64,000 bases of DNA from contig OZ004589.1 in NCBI GenBank assembly GCA_963924555.1, forward strand, positions 6,510,001 through 6,574,000, written 5' to 3'. The notes below the pieces were generated by a model. It was not told where the DNA came from. It did not search any database and saw only the letters and a list, made by a program, of their open reading frames with translations. The stretch comes from Crambe crambe. Lineage: Eukaryota; Porifera; Demospongiae; Poecilosclerida; Crambeidae. Shown one piece after another: positions 12,052 to 25,399 of this stretch (its first letter is position 1; the number at the start of each line of letters is the position of its first letter). Made by a program: the position numbers and the translations under genes.

Positions 12052-12262
12052 TTTGTTAGAGTAGTAGTGTAGAGTCTACACCTAATAGCTTCAGATCCTG
12101 CTTGCAATCTTATACCAATGGGTGGAGCATGGGTCCGCCCATCGCGCGCCCGGGTGCGGCCGGCTGCATTTGGTAATTGCAGCTGCATGTAAATTCTGAC
12201 TAGCCAAGCTGCACTGGTAGCTACTTTATTGCTGAAGGGAAGGAGTAAAGTAACACGGGGAA
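12052..12262. promoter_or_regulatory. Divergent promoter region, SREK1 / VWA-Cache gene
   Basis: Only 211 bp separate the two start codons, which point away from each other. The interval has an inverted CCAAT-like motif (ACCAATGGG near 12114) and a CG-rich patch (about 12141-12165). There is no clear TATA box. A shared bidirectional promoter is inferred from arrangement. Confidence 0.5.
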
Positions 12263-15200
12263 ATGCTGGTGATTTCAAAACGGCTATTGCTGTTAGCAGC
12301 TACTCTCTCTCTCTGCCGCGGGCAATTAGAGCTTGATACCGAAGGCATGCAGCGTGCGGTGGACTCCATTGCGTGGAGCTTTACAGCCATAAGGAATGAA
12401 GGATTAGGCATTGACTCTCTCGAGGTAAGTTTACTTTAGCCAGAACTAGAAGAACATAAGTTACGATAGCAGCTATAATGTATTGCCCCAGGCCAGCTGG
12501 TTCATGAAAGCATGCAGTGAATAAACTTAACTAGCTAGCTGTTTATGGCTAGTGTTATTATGTATACATATAGCCATGTACTACATATCTGCAAAATTTT
12601 CTGTATCATTAGAACTTCAAAGCAAGTATTGATGTGGTAGGACCTTTAGTTTTAATAACACAGCACAGATGTAACTGAAGCCAAAGATTTGCTGCTTGTA
12701 AAATTCAACCCCTGAATTAAAGATATCACTGTGGCATCTAATAGTACACCACTAAAGGTACCCTTGTCTTGTTTGGCATTTATATCATAATGGTCTGGAA
12801 TAATTCAAATATGATCTAAACAAGGTGCCAAAAGATAGTGATTCACATCTTGCCAGAGCCCCGCTTTGATCATGTCAACACCTGTTCTTCCAAAGTCATG
12901 TTAGTTGAGCATTGTTAGTTGAGCATTATTTGAATATTTGTGAAGGTGAAGCAATAGCATAAAGCATAATTTTTTTCCCGATTTCTAATAATAAATAGCC
13001 TTTCAATTATTATAATGATTGGGGATTTACTCATTCAGTGGGTGACGATTCTACCAGCTAATGATTATGGCTTTTGTCTGGATCATCTTGTCTTGATATT
13101 AAACCCAAGGTGGATGCTTATTTTTGTCAGCCAGATACCTAATATGGCTTCTGTCTAGACAGCCAGCCAGCATAGTCAGAACCTATTAATTAGTTGATTT
13201 AAAATGTAAAGTTAAGTGCACACTGTCAACAAGTGAAAGGAAAGTGCAATTACTAATCTGACATTTGATGGCATACTGTGATTTTTGAACACATACTATA
13301 GTTCTTTCTATGAATAGTGCCCAACCAGTAGGAAAATGGCCACAGTTTTATATCGTCAGTGCTATAATAGTATGCTTAGGGTACAATGTATACCTTGGAT
13401 GTTATAGACAAGATTCCACAGTTTATTTATTTTAATTCGATTATTATTAATCCAATATTGCTAGAGGAGTATTTGTGCATAGCAGACATTGCCAACAGAT
13501 ATTGCTGACATGCATAACCTAAGTCTAGGATCGTGGTTATTGTGAGCCAAATTTGAAGAGCTGTCCACCTGGGTTTGCCACCTGATACAGGATTCATGGT
13601 TTTTAATTGAAGCCTTTTGTTTTTTTGTACTGGGGCATAGGAGTCCCCAATTCATTTCGCTTTATAGAGCTTCACACCCTCTACTTAAAGTGTTGTGTGC
13701 TACACTGAATGGGATACGACTGGATGGGATGGATATATTATGCCAATACATAATACACTTAATTATGAAGATAATGAATGCTACCTAGCTTGCTTGGTGG
13801 GGGAATGAACCCTGGTAGTGTTGGAATAGAGTTGAGGTGGTCCCATCAGAATATGTTATATAAAGTTCATCATGTCTGGAGTATAAGCTTTTATAGAAGA
13901 AACACCAGCTAAAGTGCAGAATCCTTAAAACTTCAATCTTGCAGCAATCAAAATAAGATTGAATATTTTACTCCATAAAAATTTCACGGGTTGTATCATT
14001 TTGGGAGGCATCCCCTACTCTTCTTCTTATTCCAATGTGAAAATGATAACAAAGGAAACAGATTCACCACATTAGAAGGAGTAGTGGGCATGTAGGACAG
14101 TCTTCAAAGAAGTGTGCTTCAGTTTCCGCATTTTTGAAGTTGCCTTTGGTAAGGCCTTACTTAATCATCAAGTGTGAAGATGCTCTATGGCGCTAAGATT
14201 GCTTGTTATCAAATAACTTTTGTGAAAGTTCTTCAATGGTATTTGCTATATTTAGCAATTGAGATATGCAAATTAGAATGTGATTTGTGTTTGGAAATTA
14301 GCCCAGTAACCAAGGATATGCAATCTCAAATGAGACAACTCTATTATTAATGCAAATTAGAGTTTTATAATAGTCTCATAAACACGGGGGCCAGCTCGTG
14401 TGATTAAATTTATCTCCATCCAAACCTTCTATTGTCTCAGGACATTAAGCCATGACCACACATCGAAGTTTTTGGCAACCTCTCTTTGGCAGAGAGGAGA
14501 GGAATGAACGAGACACTTAGTCTGCCTCTTTGAGGATTGGCAGGCAGTTCATGTAGTTCGTGTTAGTTAGGACCCAGTTGCAATGATGTGCAGTTCAGCT
14601 GCTTTTGGATGTGTGTATTCGTGATGAGGGATTCAACTGTATATATACCTGAGGGGAAATATTGAATGCTCAAATCAAAAAAAAAAGAAGGTGGACGATG
14701 AAAACAAGACAGATCTCCAGCAGCAACACCCCCCCCCCCCCCCCCCCTCCTTGAGATTTAATAACCTGTTGCCTAGTTTGATTCCCATCAATATTGTTGG
14801 TTTGATTTCCATCAATATTGTTGATGAAAATAAGACAGAGTTCCATATTCTGTATAGACATGGTGGAGTTCTGAGTACAACCAGTACACACATCAGCCCC
14901 CCCCCCCCCCCCCCCCCCCAAACAATATTGATGCAAAATCTTATAATTGACACTCTCCCACAGCAATGATACAATTAAGGCACATCACATCTAGCAGACA
15001 TGAGGACACCCACAGATATGGACTTGAGGTCATGGATGTTTGGTTTTTTGAAACCATTATAAGTGCCTGTGGTTGATAGGGTTTAAAGATTCCGACCAAA
15101 CATAAATCTGCAGATGTTACCTTCCTTTCTGCTGATGCAGCTGCAGTGCTAGTACATCATGTGCTCCATCAGCAAGCATCAACCATTATATCAGATACCT

Positions 15201-17419
15201 AATAATTATGCCAGATACCTAATATAACATTTATGATCTCATCTGGTGACCTCAAAATGAGAAATGGAGTTTACCATGCTGTTTGATGTTACTACAGCTA
15301 CCTTTTATCAATTAACACGTTGCTATCTGGCTGCCCTTAAAGTGTGGAATCACACGTGATACTGTCTAGAAGCTAATCAAATGGTCCACTTTGTGATAGG
15401 AATTTCTGTCTCGTTTTGAATAATTAGGTACTCACTAGAGCTGAATTGATACAAATAAGTCATTTTTAAGCTATTGTCTTGAGGCAAGGTTTTTGTGGAG
15501 GGCCAATGGTAAAGAACGATTATCTAATCTATATATAAAGTATAGAGGCTTCCACTCTTTAGAGGTTCAATAATGTATTAGCAGTATGGTTTGGTTCCTT
15601 GGAAAATGTCTCTAGCTAATAGGAAGTTGTTTTTTTGTGTGTGTGTGTGTTTGTTTTTTTATATTATGTCCTATACTTTATACTTGAATTAATGTCTGAG
15701 ATATTTAAGGCCTGTATATGTATGTACAGCTATTGCATTGCTATTAACAACATGACTCAATCCATTAAGGAGAACTCGCCTAACTCAATTATGAGAGAGA
15801 TTTGGTAACTTTGTGTACTGTTGTCCTGTGTATAAGGCTTGGGCCTTAATAGATTAGGTAGCATGGTATGCAAGTTACAGACCTCTCCTGCCAAGTGGAA
15901 TTTTAATGGAGTGCTTGTTAAGGTTCTGTCTGTGAAAACATCCATATAATATTGATAATAATACATACAGGGGGAAGGGGGGGAGGCTAGTTTTGGGATG
16001 TTGATTTTTTTTTTTTTTCAACATCACCAAATGTATTTAATGTCATTTCAAAGCTTCCAAGAGCTCCCATTAGCAGTCATGGGGGTGTCGCTATGTGAGC
16101 TTCCATTAGGAAATTAAAGTCATGGGGATGTCACTATGTTGGGATTGGTGTGGGTAAGAGAGAGAGAGAGAGAGAGATTCCTATGCCATCATTAACATCA
16201 CACGTTTCTCTGCCCATACTTTAGAGTGTCTGATGAAGTGTATAATGTATCACTAAGGGAGTAACATGATCTATAGGACCAATTTGACGCCACACCACTC
16301 CAGACTGAATGTTCAAGAGCAAGCTGTTTGAAGCCGTTGAGCATTTATGAACATTTGTTGCTCAATATGGTGACCAAGTACAGAGTGTATTTACAATTCA
16401 ATTGCCTCGTACCTAAATCTATACTAATGATGCATTAAATCAACAAATCTTAGAGGTCTGCACTGAATTTGCAAACATCTGCATGGAAAATGGCCGGTTT
16501 TGCCTGGACATTACTGTTATAATATAATACCCCCTGGAACTGTGTCACTATTAACACAGGGAACTGGTTATCTTCTGTGTTGCACTAAAAGTGTACTGTT
16601 TGTAAGCTAGCTACACCAGATTTGGTCTGCTTATTTCATAGACTGATAATTTTAGGGTACTGACTGCATGATTGAATTATTGCTTGGTGGATGTCACATG
16701 TTGTTAACAGAATAGTTTGTGGTGTGTTTGGTGTTAGTGAAGCATCATTGGGATGCAGCTGGCTCATGGATAAGTGCACTCACTCCAGTCCTTATATCAC
16801 TATGTACCTCTGAAATTAACCACCTGTGATAATAAGAATGGAATGCTACCCTCTAATTAATCCAATAATGACTGCCCCGCCCCCTTCTACCTGTGTGTGT
16901 GTCACATATCAAAGCATGTGATCACACTATGGAGTTAAAAGCATGCTGCATAACTAATTCTGTTTGAGTCTAGATTTCTGCTGTTGGAAATTGAAACCGT
17001 GTAATAATAGCACAGTACTGATACAGCCTTCTTAGAAAAACATTATTTCAACCCCAGGCCTTCTTCCATAAATCCTTGGAAACCACCTTTGAAGCACGTT
17101 CAAGAGAGCTAACCCGCTCTGGTGCATTTCAGTACAGAATCGTTTCAGCAAAGCATGGCATTAGTTGCCTTATATGGTCGCTAGTGACTATTGTTCTCTC
17201 TAGTGTTTACATGATCTGCACATCATATTAACGTGGGCAGATGTGGTGAGGGCTACATGATGAACTACATGATATGATCAAAAACACTATTGGATGGCTG
17301 AGGATTTATTTTGAGGGCCAATGAGGGCTATATCCTATTGTTCTCCAGTCATGCATGAGTGCTGAGTGGGTAATCTTGGTGTTTTGGAGCAATATTTTGT
17401 ACTGACCACTGTATAGTAA

Positions 17420-17486
<67 letters not shown>

Positions 17487-18181
17487 GGAAACTCTTCGTG
17501 AAGCTACCTACACATCACAAACTAACAATGCATCCATAAATGCCCTTGTAAGCATATGTATTGTATTGTATGTATGTATGTATGTATGTATTGTATGTAT
17601 GTATGTATGTATGTATGTATGTATGCATGAAATTGAATGTATTTTCTTTCAGAAGAAAATTCCTGCTGAACATAAATTGGGGTTAGCTCAGGGGGGCAAA
17701 ATACCTCCCCCCTTGTCCCCACCTTAAAAAAAATCGTAACCCTGTATGTATGTATGTATGTATGTATGTATGTATGTATGTATGTATGTATGAAGGGAAG
17801 ATGGGTGTATTATGAAATATTTACTTGGAATCCATTGCTTACATTTGTAACTAGGTGGGAAAGTGTAATCCCAAGCATTGTACCTCACAGCTTCATAATA
17901 TCCTTATCTAACCCAAGTGTGATGTGTATGTAGCAATATGTTTCACTATTGGGAGAAATTAGCATAACAAATAATTATTGTCCACAGTATTAATGCTGAA
18001 TTCACCTTGCCTCCATGTTTTAGCTGTTATCTGATAGTCTGCAAACTTATGTCAATGATGTGTCGAGTCTCTTTGATAACATATCTACCGTCATCTCGTC
18101 CCCACCTAACAGTCCCAGCACATCATCTGTCACAGACTGCTGTGACTCAAATGCAGGGTGAGGGAGGGAGGGAGGGAGAGA

Positions 18182-18213
<32 letters not shown>

Positions 18214-21200
18214 TTCAATGAACAAGTGTTATGTGTGTATTGATGATTGCAGCTCCCAACCAGTCTGTGCCTACACACCTGCCAGTAGTTCTGCCAATGC
18301 AGATGTCGCAGAGGTCTTGTCTCGCTTCTCTTCGCTCCAAGGGGGAGAGGTCAGGTTTGGAGGTGTGGATGGGTCCATCATACGCACCCCTTCAGCTGCC
18401 CCTCCCATCAATTGTTCTACTTTGGACTCCCGCCTACAGTGAGTTAAGCCATAGTGTTGATGATCGAGTAGTCCTTGAAATGCACAACCTGTGGTTGCAC
18501 TTGCCCCAGGAGTGTAGGTTTGCTGAACTATGTCTAGTCATGACTTGAAATTTGCTTATGTTCTTGACTTCAGATCAGCAGATAGCTGCTTATGTGTGTA
18601 TGTTAATGTAGGTTGCCGTAAATGATCAAAATTAAAATTTTAGTCCCACAACAATTTCGCACTATGCAGTACATACACAGCCATCAATTTTCTTGTTATT
18701 TTTTAATTCGTTCATAACTCTTCCTGCTGCACATAGGATCACCCCTGACAATTACATCAGGCAAAATTCTATCTTCTCTGCAGGCAGTGGTTTGCTCGTG
18801 AGCTGCGACAGAATTCGAATCCTTTGGAAGTGGTTATTCTCATGGACACATATATATCACCCCTTGTTGCAGACATGCCACGATTTGCAGACAAGTCCAG
18901 AATTAGGAAAGCAGCCTCATTGGTTGTCAACTCACTGACAACAGCAGATAAGGTACACCATGTGAATATAATTGCAAGAAGTTTTGTTCCCTTACCTTAT
19001 TCTACGTTCACACTACAAGGCCAAAAAAATGATGGTACATTACTCTTTTCGCTAGGTAGAGTGGCTCCATGCTTTCCCTTTTCAGTTAGAATCAGTATAA
19101 AAAGGAATACGCTGAACAGAAAGTAATGAATTAATGGTAGCCTGTAACCTTCTTCTCAAACAACTTCAGAATAGGTGAAAAACAGCCTACCTGCTGGAAT
19201 AGACTTAGGAAACTATCAAAGCAGCTATGAAAATAATAGGAACCTCCAGCTTGGCCTAGAACTATTGTTCACACCTCATGATAAATGATAATTTTAACAT
19301 GTCACTCTGTGCATGTTTTCCAGATTGGAGTTGTAGGTATTGACAGCAGAAATATCAGCAGGATCCCTACAGTTGTGAGTCAGAACAGAGCAGAGCCAAA
19401 AGTGATCCCTGTATGCACTGATTCTCTGCCTCAAGTTGAATCCTTTGTCACTTCATTCAGTCCCCAAGAAGGAAGCACAGATTTCAGCTATCCCAGAGCT
19501 TTTCGAGCAGCCTTGTCAATGTTCACAAATTCCACTAGCGTCGGTAAGGACTCTGTCAGTTCAGTTATACTATCAGAGCATAAAAATGTGTATTGATGCT
19601 ACATAGCAGGAATTTTTTGAACACAAAAACAATTAATTTTTGTGAGACCACAAAATTTTTGTAGTATAAAAAAAAAAACTGACCACTAACGTAATTACTC
19701 TTGCCCTCTAGATAAAATTCTTTTGTATTTTGCTATTGGTGATCCAAGTGGACTGGCTGCGAGACAGGATGCTGTAAAAGAAGCTATCATTCAGTTAGGT
19801 ATTGAAATCAACATTGGAGTGTATGTGAATGCCATTGGCATACCTGGAGTATATGAAAACATAGCAACGGTGAGGAAATTGCGTAATGGAATAACAACAA
19901 ATAAGCCAAACAACTACTGCTTCACAGGATGGTAGAACTGGAGTGGTACAGCTGAGCACTAGTATGCTACCAACCTCTGTGGCAGGTTTCTATTCCATTC
20001 CCACTAACCAGACACCATCCAATCGTATCAGCTTGGGCCGTGCTAACACTGGATCCGGTAAGTGGTAGGAAGATTTAAAGTCCCAGTCATAAGGCAGGAG
20101 GGGATGGAGGAAGCTGGCTAATCAAAATTAGTATTACAAGAATACAGCATTTCTAGCCCAGGAGAGTGCTAGCTCTCAAACTTATTATTGACTGCATGTC
20201 CAGGTAACTTATTGACGCTCACACGCCCTGTTTTCAATGGAACAAAGTTATATGGAGTTCTGTATGCCACCCTTCCCTTTACCCGCCTACTAAGTCAACT
20301 TTCTGAAGCAACAAGAGGGAGGGACTTTTCTTATGTCTTTGTGTTGGACGAGAATCATACTCCACTCTTCCATCCAAGCTTACCGGGGGATTTGATCGAT
20401 GAAGTGCTGATTACTGACCTGGAGTCGGAAGGAGTCATTTCAGGAGTGTTGAACAGGTATGCATGCAATTATGAAAAAATGGGATACCACATTGAGATTT
20501 TTCGTGGTTTTGAAGAATTTATACAGGAATCGAAATTCGTAATAATATAATTCGTAATAATATTACACTTTTCCATGTCCCGACTCTGGTCACATACCTC
20601 TCCAATCAATTGTCCTAGAGGTGTCTACATGCATACATACATACATTAGCATTGGTTGGTGTTTATTATAAGCACGTACTATATCTTGTTTGAAATATTT
20701 CATGAGGTGAAAATTTTTGTGAATTTACATAATGGTTTTTTTATTATTATTATGTAATTTTTGCAAAACCACTAAAATCCCACTATAGAGTTACAGTATG
20801 ATATATAATAATACACAGCAATACAAGAGACCCAATGCCTGTGATGAAGGAGCACTTGATCTATGCTGGAACCGCTAGTAACTATTCGTATGTGCATCGT
20901 CTTGTTCCTTCCACCTACCAGTGTCAGCAAGTCAACATTGCAAGCACTTTCGTCACTATCTGTTTTGTGCTGGCAGATGAAGAGCGTTTTGTTAGAACTC
21001 TGAACTTTGCCTCCATCAATATTCAGAGTGAGTGAGAGAAAGAGAGAGACCTATATAATTGTAACATCACTTGCACTCTTTCTGCAGATCGTTATACATC
21101 TCAGTTGACCCCTGTGTACCACAATGTCAAAATCAGCATCCCCGAGAATTTGTGCAATTATTATTGCAAGCAGTCCACCAAATGTAAGCATCAAAGGATT

Positions 21201-24200
21201 TAGTGTGAAATTTACATTAAGAAATTGAGTTTCATTGGCAATCTTTCAATGATGAAGTGATTTTTATGGCTGAATACTTCATCTCATTCTGCAGCTCGTA
21301 TATCCTTCCAACTGACTGGACCCAGTCGACCTACAGGAAATGATTCCCAGCAACTTGTTGAAACTCTGAGGCAGTACATGGAGGGTACTGGCAATCGTCC
21401 CAGTTATGTCCAGGAGGGAGTGGCCGAGGAAGCAGCCATTGGATTGGCAGTATCCAATGCTTGGCTCAATGAAAACTCGACTTCCAGTGATTACATCACA
21501 AGAAGGTATGTTCATATGTACAAGGAATGTGCATGGTGGAACCTTTCTCCTTGAAATAATTAAGCAGGTCATTTTCCATTTCCCCTTGCTATTACAAACA
21601 TGTACCTCACAAAATTTTTGTGGGATAAAAATTTCGTGATAATCTTTTGTCATGTGTACAAACCATAAAATCTATGATGAAAATTTTATCATCCATTTCC
21701 CCTTCCTCCTCCTCCCCCTAGGCACTTGGCCACTCCTAGCGGTCTCTATCTGACCTATCCTCCCGCCCACCTGGTTCCAGAGTTCCAGCCGACTGTCACT
21801 GAGTGGTATCGTTCCCCTTCCGCCCACCCCTCCCTTCTCACTATCTCACCTCCTCGCAACGATCCCCTTAGGGAGGGAACCAATCTGACTGTGTCAGTGG
21901 GATTTGCTCTTCGACCTCCTTCTTCTTCAAAGTAGGACAATTAAAATTCAAGCTCTTAATAGGCAACTCTATTCCATCAAGTAGACTTAACGTAGAAATG
22001 TGGTATCTTTGAATAGAAGTGATAATTCTTTGAATAAGAGGTATTTCTATTACTCTGTGTGCACTCCTTAATTAACCAGTAAGAGTTTTGTCGTCCATAA
22101 TTAACCACTTGTTCTACCAGTCCTGATAGGAGTTAATACCCACCATGATATCATCATCATTTTTTTCTTCTCAATAGTGACCGAAATCCAGGAGGTCCAC
22201 CCCTAGCTGTGGTATCAGCTGACATCACCCTGACCTCCTTGCGAGTGTTTGTAGAAAAGGCCCTCCCACTTTGCAGCGGGCGGGAAGACTCGTCCATACA
22301 ATGCATCATCATTGATGACATAGGGAATTTGATCTATGAGAGAGAGATAGGTTTTGATGGGTCGTCTGCTGCTTTCTTTGGTCGGCAACGTAACAGCTGG
22401 TTGCATATAGTCCTGAGTGACCTTTCAGCTGACTTGATCACCAAGAGGCAATGTGCTGATCGATTTGTCTTGCTCTCTGATACCAAACGTTTCCACAGTG
22501 TGAGTCAATCAGTGCTAGGTTATCACTTGGGGCTTGGATGCATATAGGTACTTATGATATTACCTCAGACTCTGTCATATCATAGAACAAAAATTGAATA
22601 TGGTAATTGAGGATCGTTACAGTCTGCCATAGGCCATTTGCCAGGTCAAAAGGTCAAATGTCTGATCAAAATTTGTGTTGGTGTGTTCCTTCTTAGTTCA
22701 CTATTCTATTAATTGCACTCATGTCATCAGCTCTTGCCATGGTCTGACATTTTTGTCAAAAGACATCCTCACTGGCTGAGTCATTGAATTTTGTGAACAT
22801 TAATTTGCAGTTAAATACTTCATTTGATGGAGTGATTGTGAATCCCAGAGGCCACTGTACAGAATATATGGTGAGTTCCCATATCCATAGAGCATGTTGC
22901 CAAGGGGCTGAAATGTGGTCAGGTATTGAAAACGAACATGAATCCCCCTCCCCCCTCCTTCTCCTACCTATATTATATATTATATCTCCTCTGTTGCCAT
23001 GACTAACAGCTTGTTCAGTACCGGTGGTCGGAAACCTTAACCTCTTTTTTCTTACCTTTATACATATGCACAGATTCAGCGCATTTCTGGCACCAACACC
23101 TTTCTGGTTGTATTCAGGGAGGAAGAGCAGTGTACCTCACAATCAATCTGTAACTGTGGATCAGCAGTGAGTTTAGTACCCTATAGTGCCACTGAGTATG
23201 TCCAGTGGAGCCTCTATGAAAGGACACTTCAAACAAGGACAAAACTCAACAAAAAGTGCAAAATAACCTCCAAAAAAAGAGGGTAACCTCTCTGCTGGGT
23301 CCCAAGGTTCCACTGTAATCTGTTCTAGATGTGTTTATTCTCATAAACTGTAAACTGCACATTTCTGTAGTGTCGAAACTGCCGTGACTTCAGTCCAGTA
23401 TTTTGCGAATGCCCATGCAATTGTGTAGGAACAGGATGCCAGCGTTTAGACAGGCGAGTTATTTATCATGTGATTATCATATGCATAGCAGCAATCTTCA
23501 ATGTGGGATGGACAGTCTGACAGGTTTAAATATTTGATCCACATGTAAAATGCTTCGTTGTCCTCACTTTGATTGAGGGGGTGGCAAAACTGGCTCACAA
23601 TAACAGGCCATTTCTGTATTTCGTCTTGTCACTCTCTGTCTTTATTGGTAACAAACTATATTCTCATTTGCTTGTTTAGTATTCCAACCTGCCCCATGAT
23701 CAGTTTCCAAAACCCCAACTACAACCGAGTGAATAGTGAAGCCATAGAGATCCATGATAACCCTGAGGAATATTGCTTCAATCAGCGATGCAGTTGCCGA
23801 ACAGAATTCAAGTAAGTCATGTCACTGGTCATTGTGTAAATTGATAGTATAAGGTAACCTCCAAAGAATGGGCATTAGCCTTTTTACCTTTGTAGCTCTT
23901 TTGGTGGTTATTTTGTATATACAAAGGTGCCTTTATTTATAAGTTTGTCCTCTTTTGGAACATCTTTTATCGGCGTTTCTACTGTATTATTCCTCTCTAG
24001 TTCATGTTATGGAGTGCGTGACTGCTATTGGTGTGAAGCTGAGCAGAAGTGTGTGGAGCACACTGAGTGCTGCAGTTTGATCGATGGTCCCCAGTCCTGT
24101 TGTGGTGATCCCATACAAGTTGACAGGTTTCTATTATTCGCATCCACCTGCTTAAGATTCAGCACAGAATGCATGCGCTGTAAGATTTTAATTTTAATTG

Positions 24201-24639
24201 TGTTATGGTTGTGTATGTATGGATATCACTCTTTGCAGCTCCTACTGGAATTTTCAATGTAACGTATTGTCCCACGTTGCCACCAACCAATGCTACAACT
24301 ATTCCCACTGCTACACCCGAGAGCAACACTTCCACCATCGTGGCAGCAGTAGTTGGTGGATTGATTGGAATCCTTTTAATCGTTTTCATAGTACTTTTGA
24401 TTGTTTACTATCAAGTGTGTCGCAAGGCTGACCCTGCAGATGAGGCAAGTAAGGAAAGTGCTTTTGATTTTTCTAACAAGACTGCCCTGTCGGCGACTGG
24501 AGGCTCTGATCCGGAAGCTGTGAGAAGGAAGAACTCGAAAGGTGTTGCTAATTCAAATGGAGCAAAGGAGAAAGGAATTGTAGAGGCTGAGGAAGAGAAA
24601 GATAAGACGCCGCCGAAGGAAAAAGATTCAACATTATAG
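12263..24639 (+). CDS. Type I membrane protein with VWA and Cache domains (alpha2-delta / CACHD1-like)
   Basis: Exons: 12263-12424, 17058-about 17183, 17488-17547, 18024-18157, 18253-18438, 18784-18952, 19324-19543, 19712-19869, 19928-20057, 20204-20456, 20828-21027, 21088-21183, 21295-21505, 21722-21931, 22178-22499, 22811-22870, 23074-23166, 23371-23453, 23680-23811, 24001-24179 and 24239-24639, close to 1195 codons. Only the end of exon 2 is uncertain. Order: signal peptide (LLLLAATLSLCRG), helical N-terminal region, VWA domain (from WFARELRQNSNPLEVVILMD), Cache domains (from NLLTLTRPVFNGTKLYGVLY), a cysteine-rich PSI-like segment (DCYWCEAEQKC), one transmembrane helix (about 24347-24411) and a Lys/Glu-rich tail. 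Alpha2-delta and CACHD1 proteins are accessory subunits that set surface level and gating of voltage-gated calcium channels. The MIDAS motif is degenerate (DTYIS). The intron after exon 18 uses a GC donor. Confidence 0.85.
12425..17057. other. Long first intron of the VWA/Cache gene
   Basis: This 4.6-kb intron is far longer than the gene's other introns. It contains a small repeat with C runs (about 14690-14925), a GA microsatellite (about 16159-16180), a T-rich hairpin near 16000-16025 and a partly duplicated segment near 16050-16140. No second gene is seen on either strand. Confidence 0.6.
14690..14925. repeat. Composite repeat bounded by two C runs
   Basis: C runs at 14729-14747 and 14897-14919 flank a 22-bp tandem pair (TTGATTCCCATCAATATTG and a near copy, about 14778-14823). 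A phrase like GATGAAAACAAGACAGA also occurs twice. It looks like a transposon relic. The frames across it are homopolymer artefacts. Confidence 0.55.
17423..17483. repeat. (CT)n microsatellite forming the pyrimidine tract of a 3' splice site
   Basis: About 30 CT units end directly at the acceptor CACAG (17483-17487) of exon 3 of the VWA/Cache gene. The whole polypyrimidine tract is therefore a microsatellite whose length can vary. Confidence 0.85.
17567..17792. repeat. Two TGTA microsatellites separated by an insert
   Basis: TGTA/GTAT runs at about 17567-17626 and 17742-17792 flank about 115 bp that include GGGGTTAGCTCAGGGGGG and inverted GGGGGG/CCCCCC motifs. The spacing suggests insertion of a short element into one longer microsatellite. 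Confidence 0.65.
18158..18213. repeat. GGGA/GA microsatellite at a splice donor
   Basis: Purine repeats (GGGA units, then GA units) start immediately at the donor GTGAGG of exon 4 of the VWA/Cache gene. Confidence 0.75.
23203..23318. mobile_element. Mariner-type MITE with CAGTGGA...TCCACTG ends (in VWA/Cache intron)
   Basis: The left end CAGTGGAGCCTC and right end GGTTCCACTG are inverted, and a TA follows the right end. A fragment of the same family is at about 24955-25010, and two more copies lie at 31009-31166 and 31191-31299. No coding capacity. Confidence 0.6.
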
Positions 24640-25399
24640 AAACTTTATCATCTCTAGAAAAGGCAAAGTATTATAAAAAAATATACTCCTAACTGTATTA
24701 TAACTGTATTATAACCTCATGCAAGTACATTAGTTGTTTTTTTTTGTTGTTGTTGTTGTTGTTCTCAGAATCTTCTTGTTATTGTTTTGTTTTGTTTTTC
24801 TTCTTCTTGGTTCTTGGTTTTCACTACATGTAAAACATACCATCATCTTTTGCTGTCCCTTCTGTTAGTATTAACACTTCAACGGTTATAATAATAAATT
24901 AATCTACCTTCTATTTTAGCAAAATTGGGAACAGAGAAAGGCTGTAATGGTTCTACAGTGGAACCTTCAAATGATGGACACTTCTTAGGACCCAGCACTG
25001 AGATTTCCAGAAACTTGACCAAATTTTTTTTTTTTTTTTTTTTTTTGTGGGATGCAGAAGGGCGCAGCATATTTTGAATAGGAAGCATGGAAGCTTGTCT
25101 GTGTATCCAAGTTTTCTACAGGTTTCAGGCTTGGCTATCTGCTATTTTTCATAGTGTAGCCTTTTGATGTGATGTATCCTCTTAATACAATAATAAGTGG
25201 CACATGTTTGTAGTTATGATCTTCTGTCTATTGTAGGTTAACATTAGGTGAAAAAAATTACACTATAACTCCAACAAGAAAGCAAGCTTTTACTGTTTTC
25301 CAAAGAAAATCGTTTCAATGCTTCATATGTGTCTCGCAGTAAGGAATCTGTAGTATCAGAGCTAAATGCTTTCATCTCTTGTTTTATCATCTGTGCAAC
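24640..25399. other. 3' flank of the VWA/Cache gene, no gene seen
   Basis: T-rich and TTG-rich sequence (24737-24810), a fragment of the CAGTGGAACC family near 24955 and a T run of about 22 bp (25025-25046). No protein frame is convincing. Confidence 0.55.

Noticed and set aside
12263..24639. Reading the Cache-domain gene as a bacterial chemoreceptor
   Set aside because: It has 21 exons, a signal peptide, a VWA domain and a C-terminal single membrane helix, the animal alpha2-delta/CACHD1 layout.
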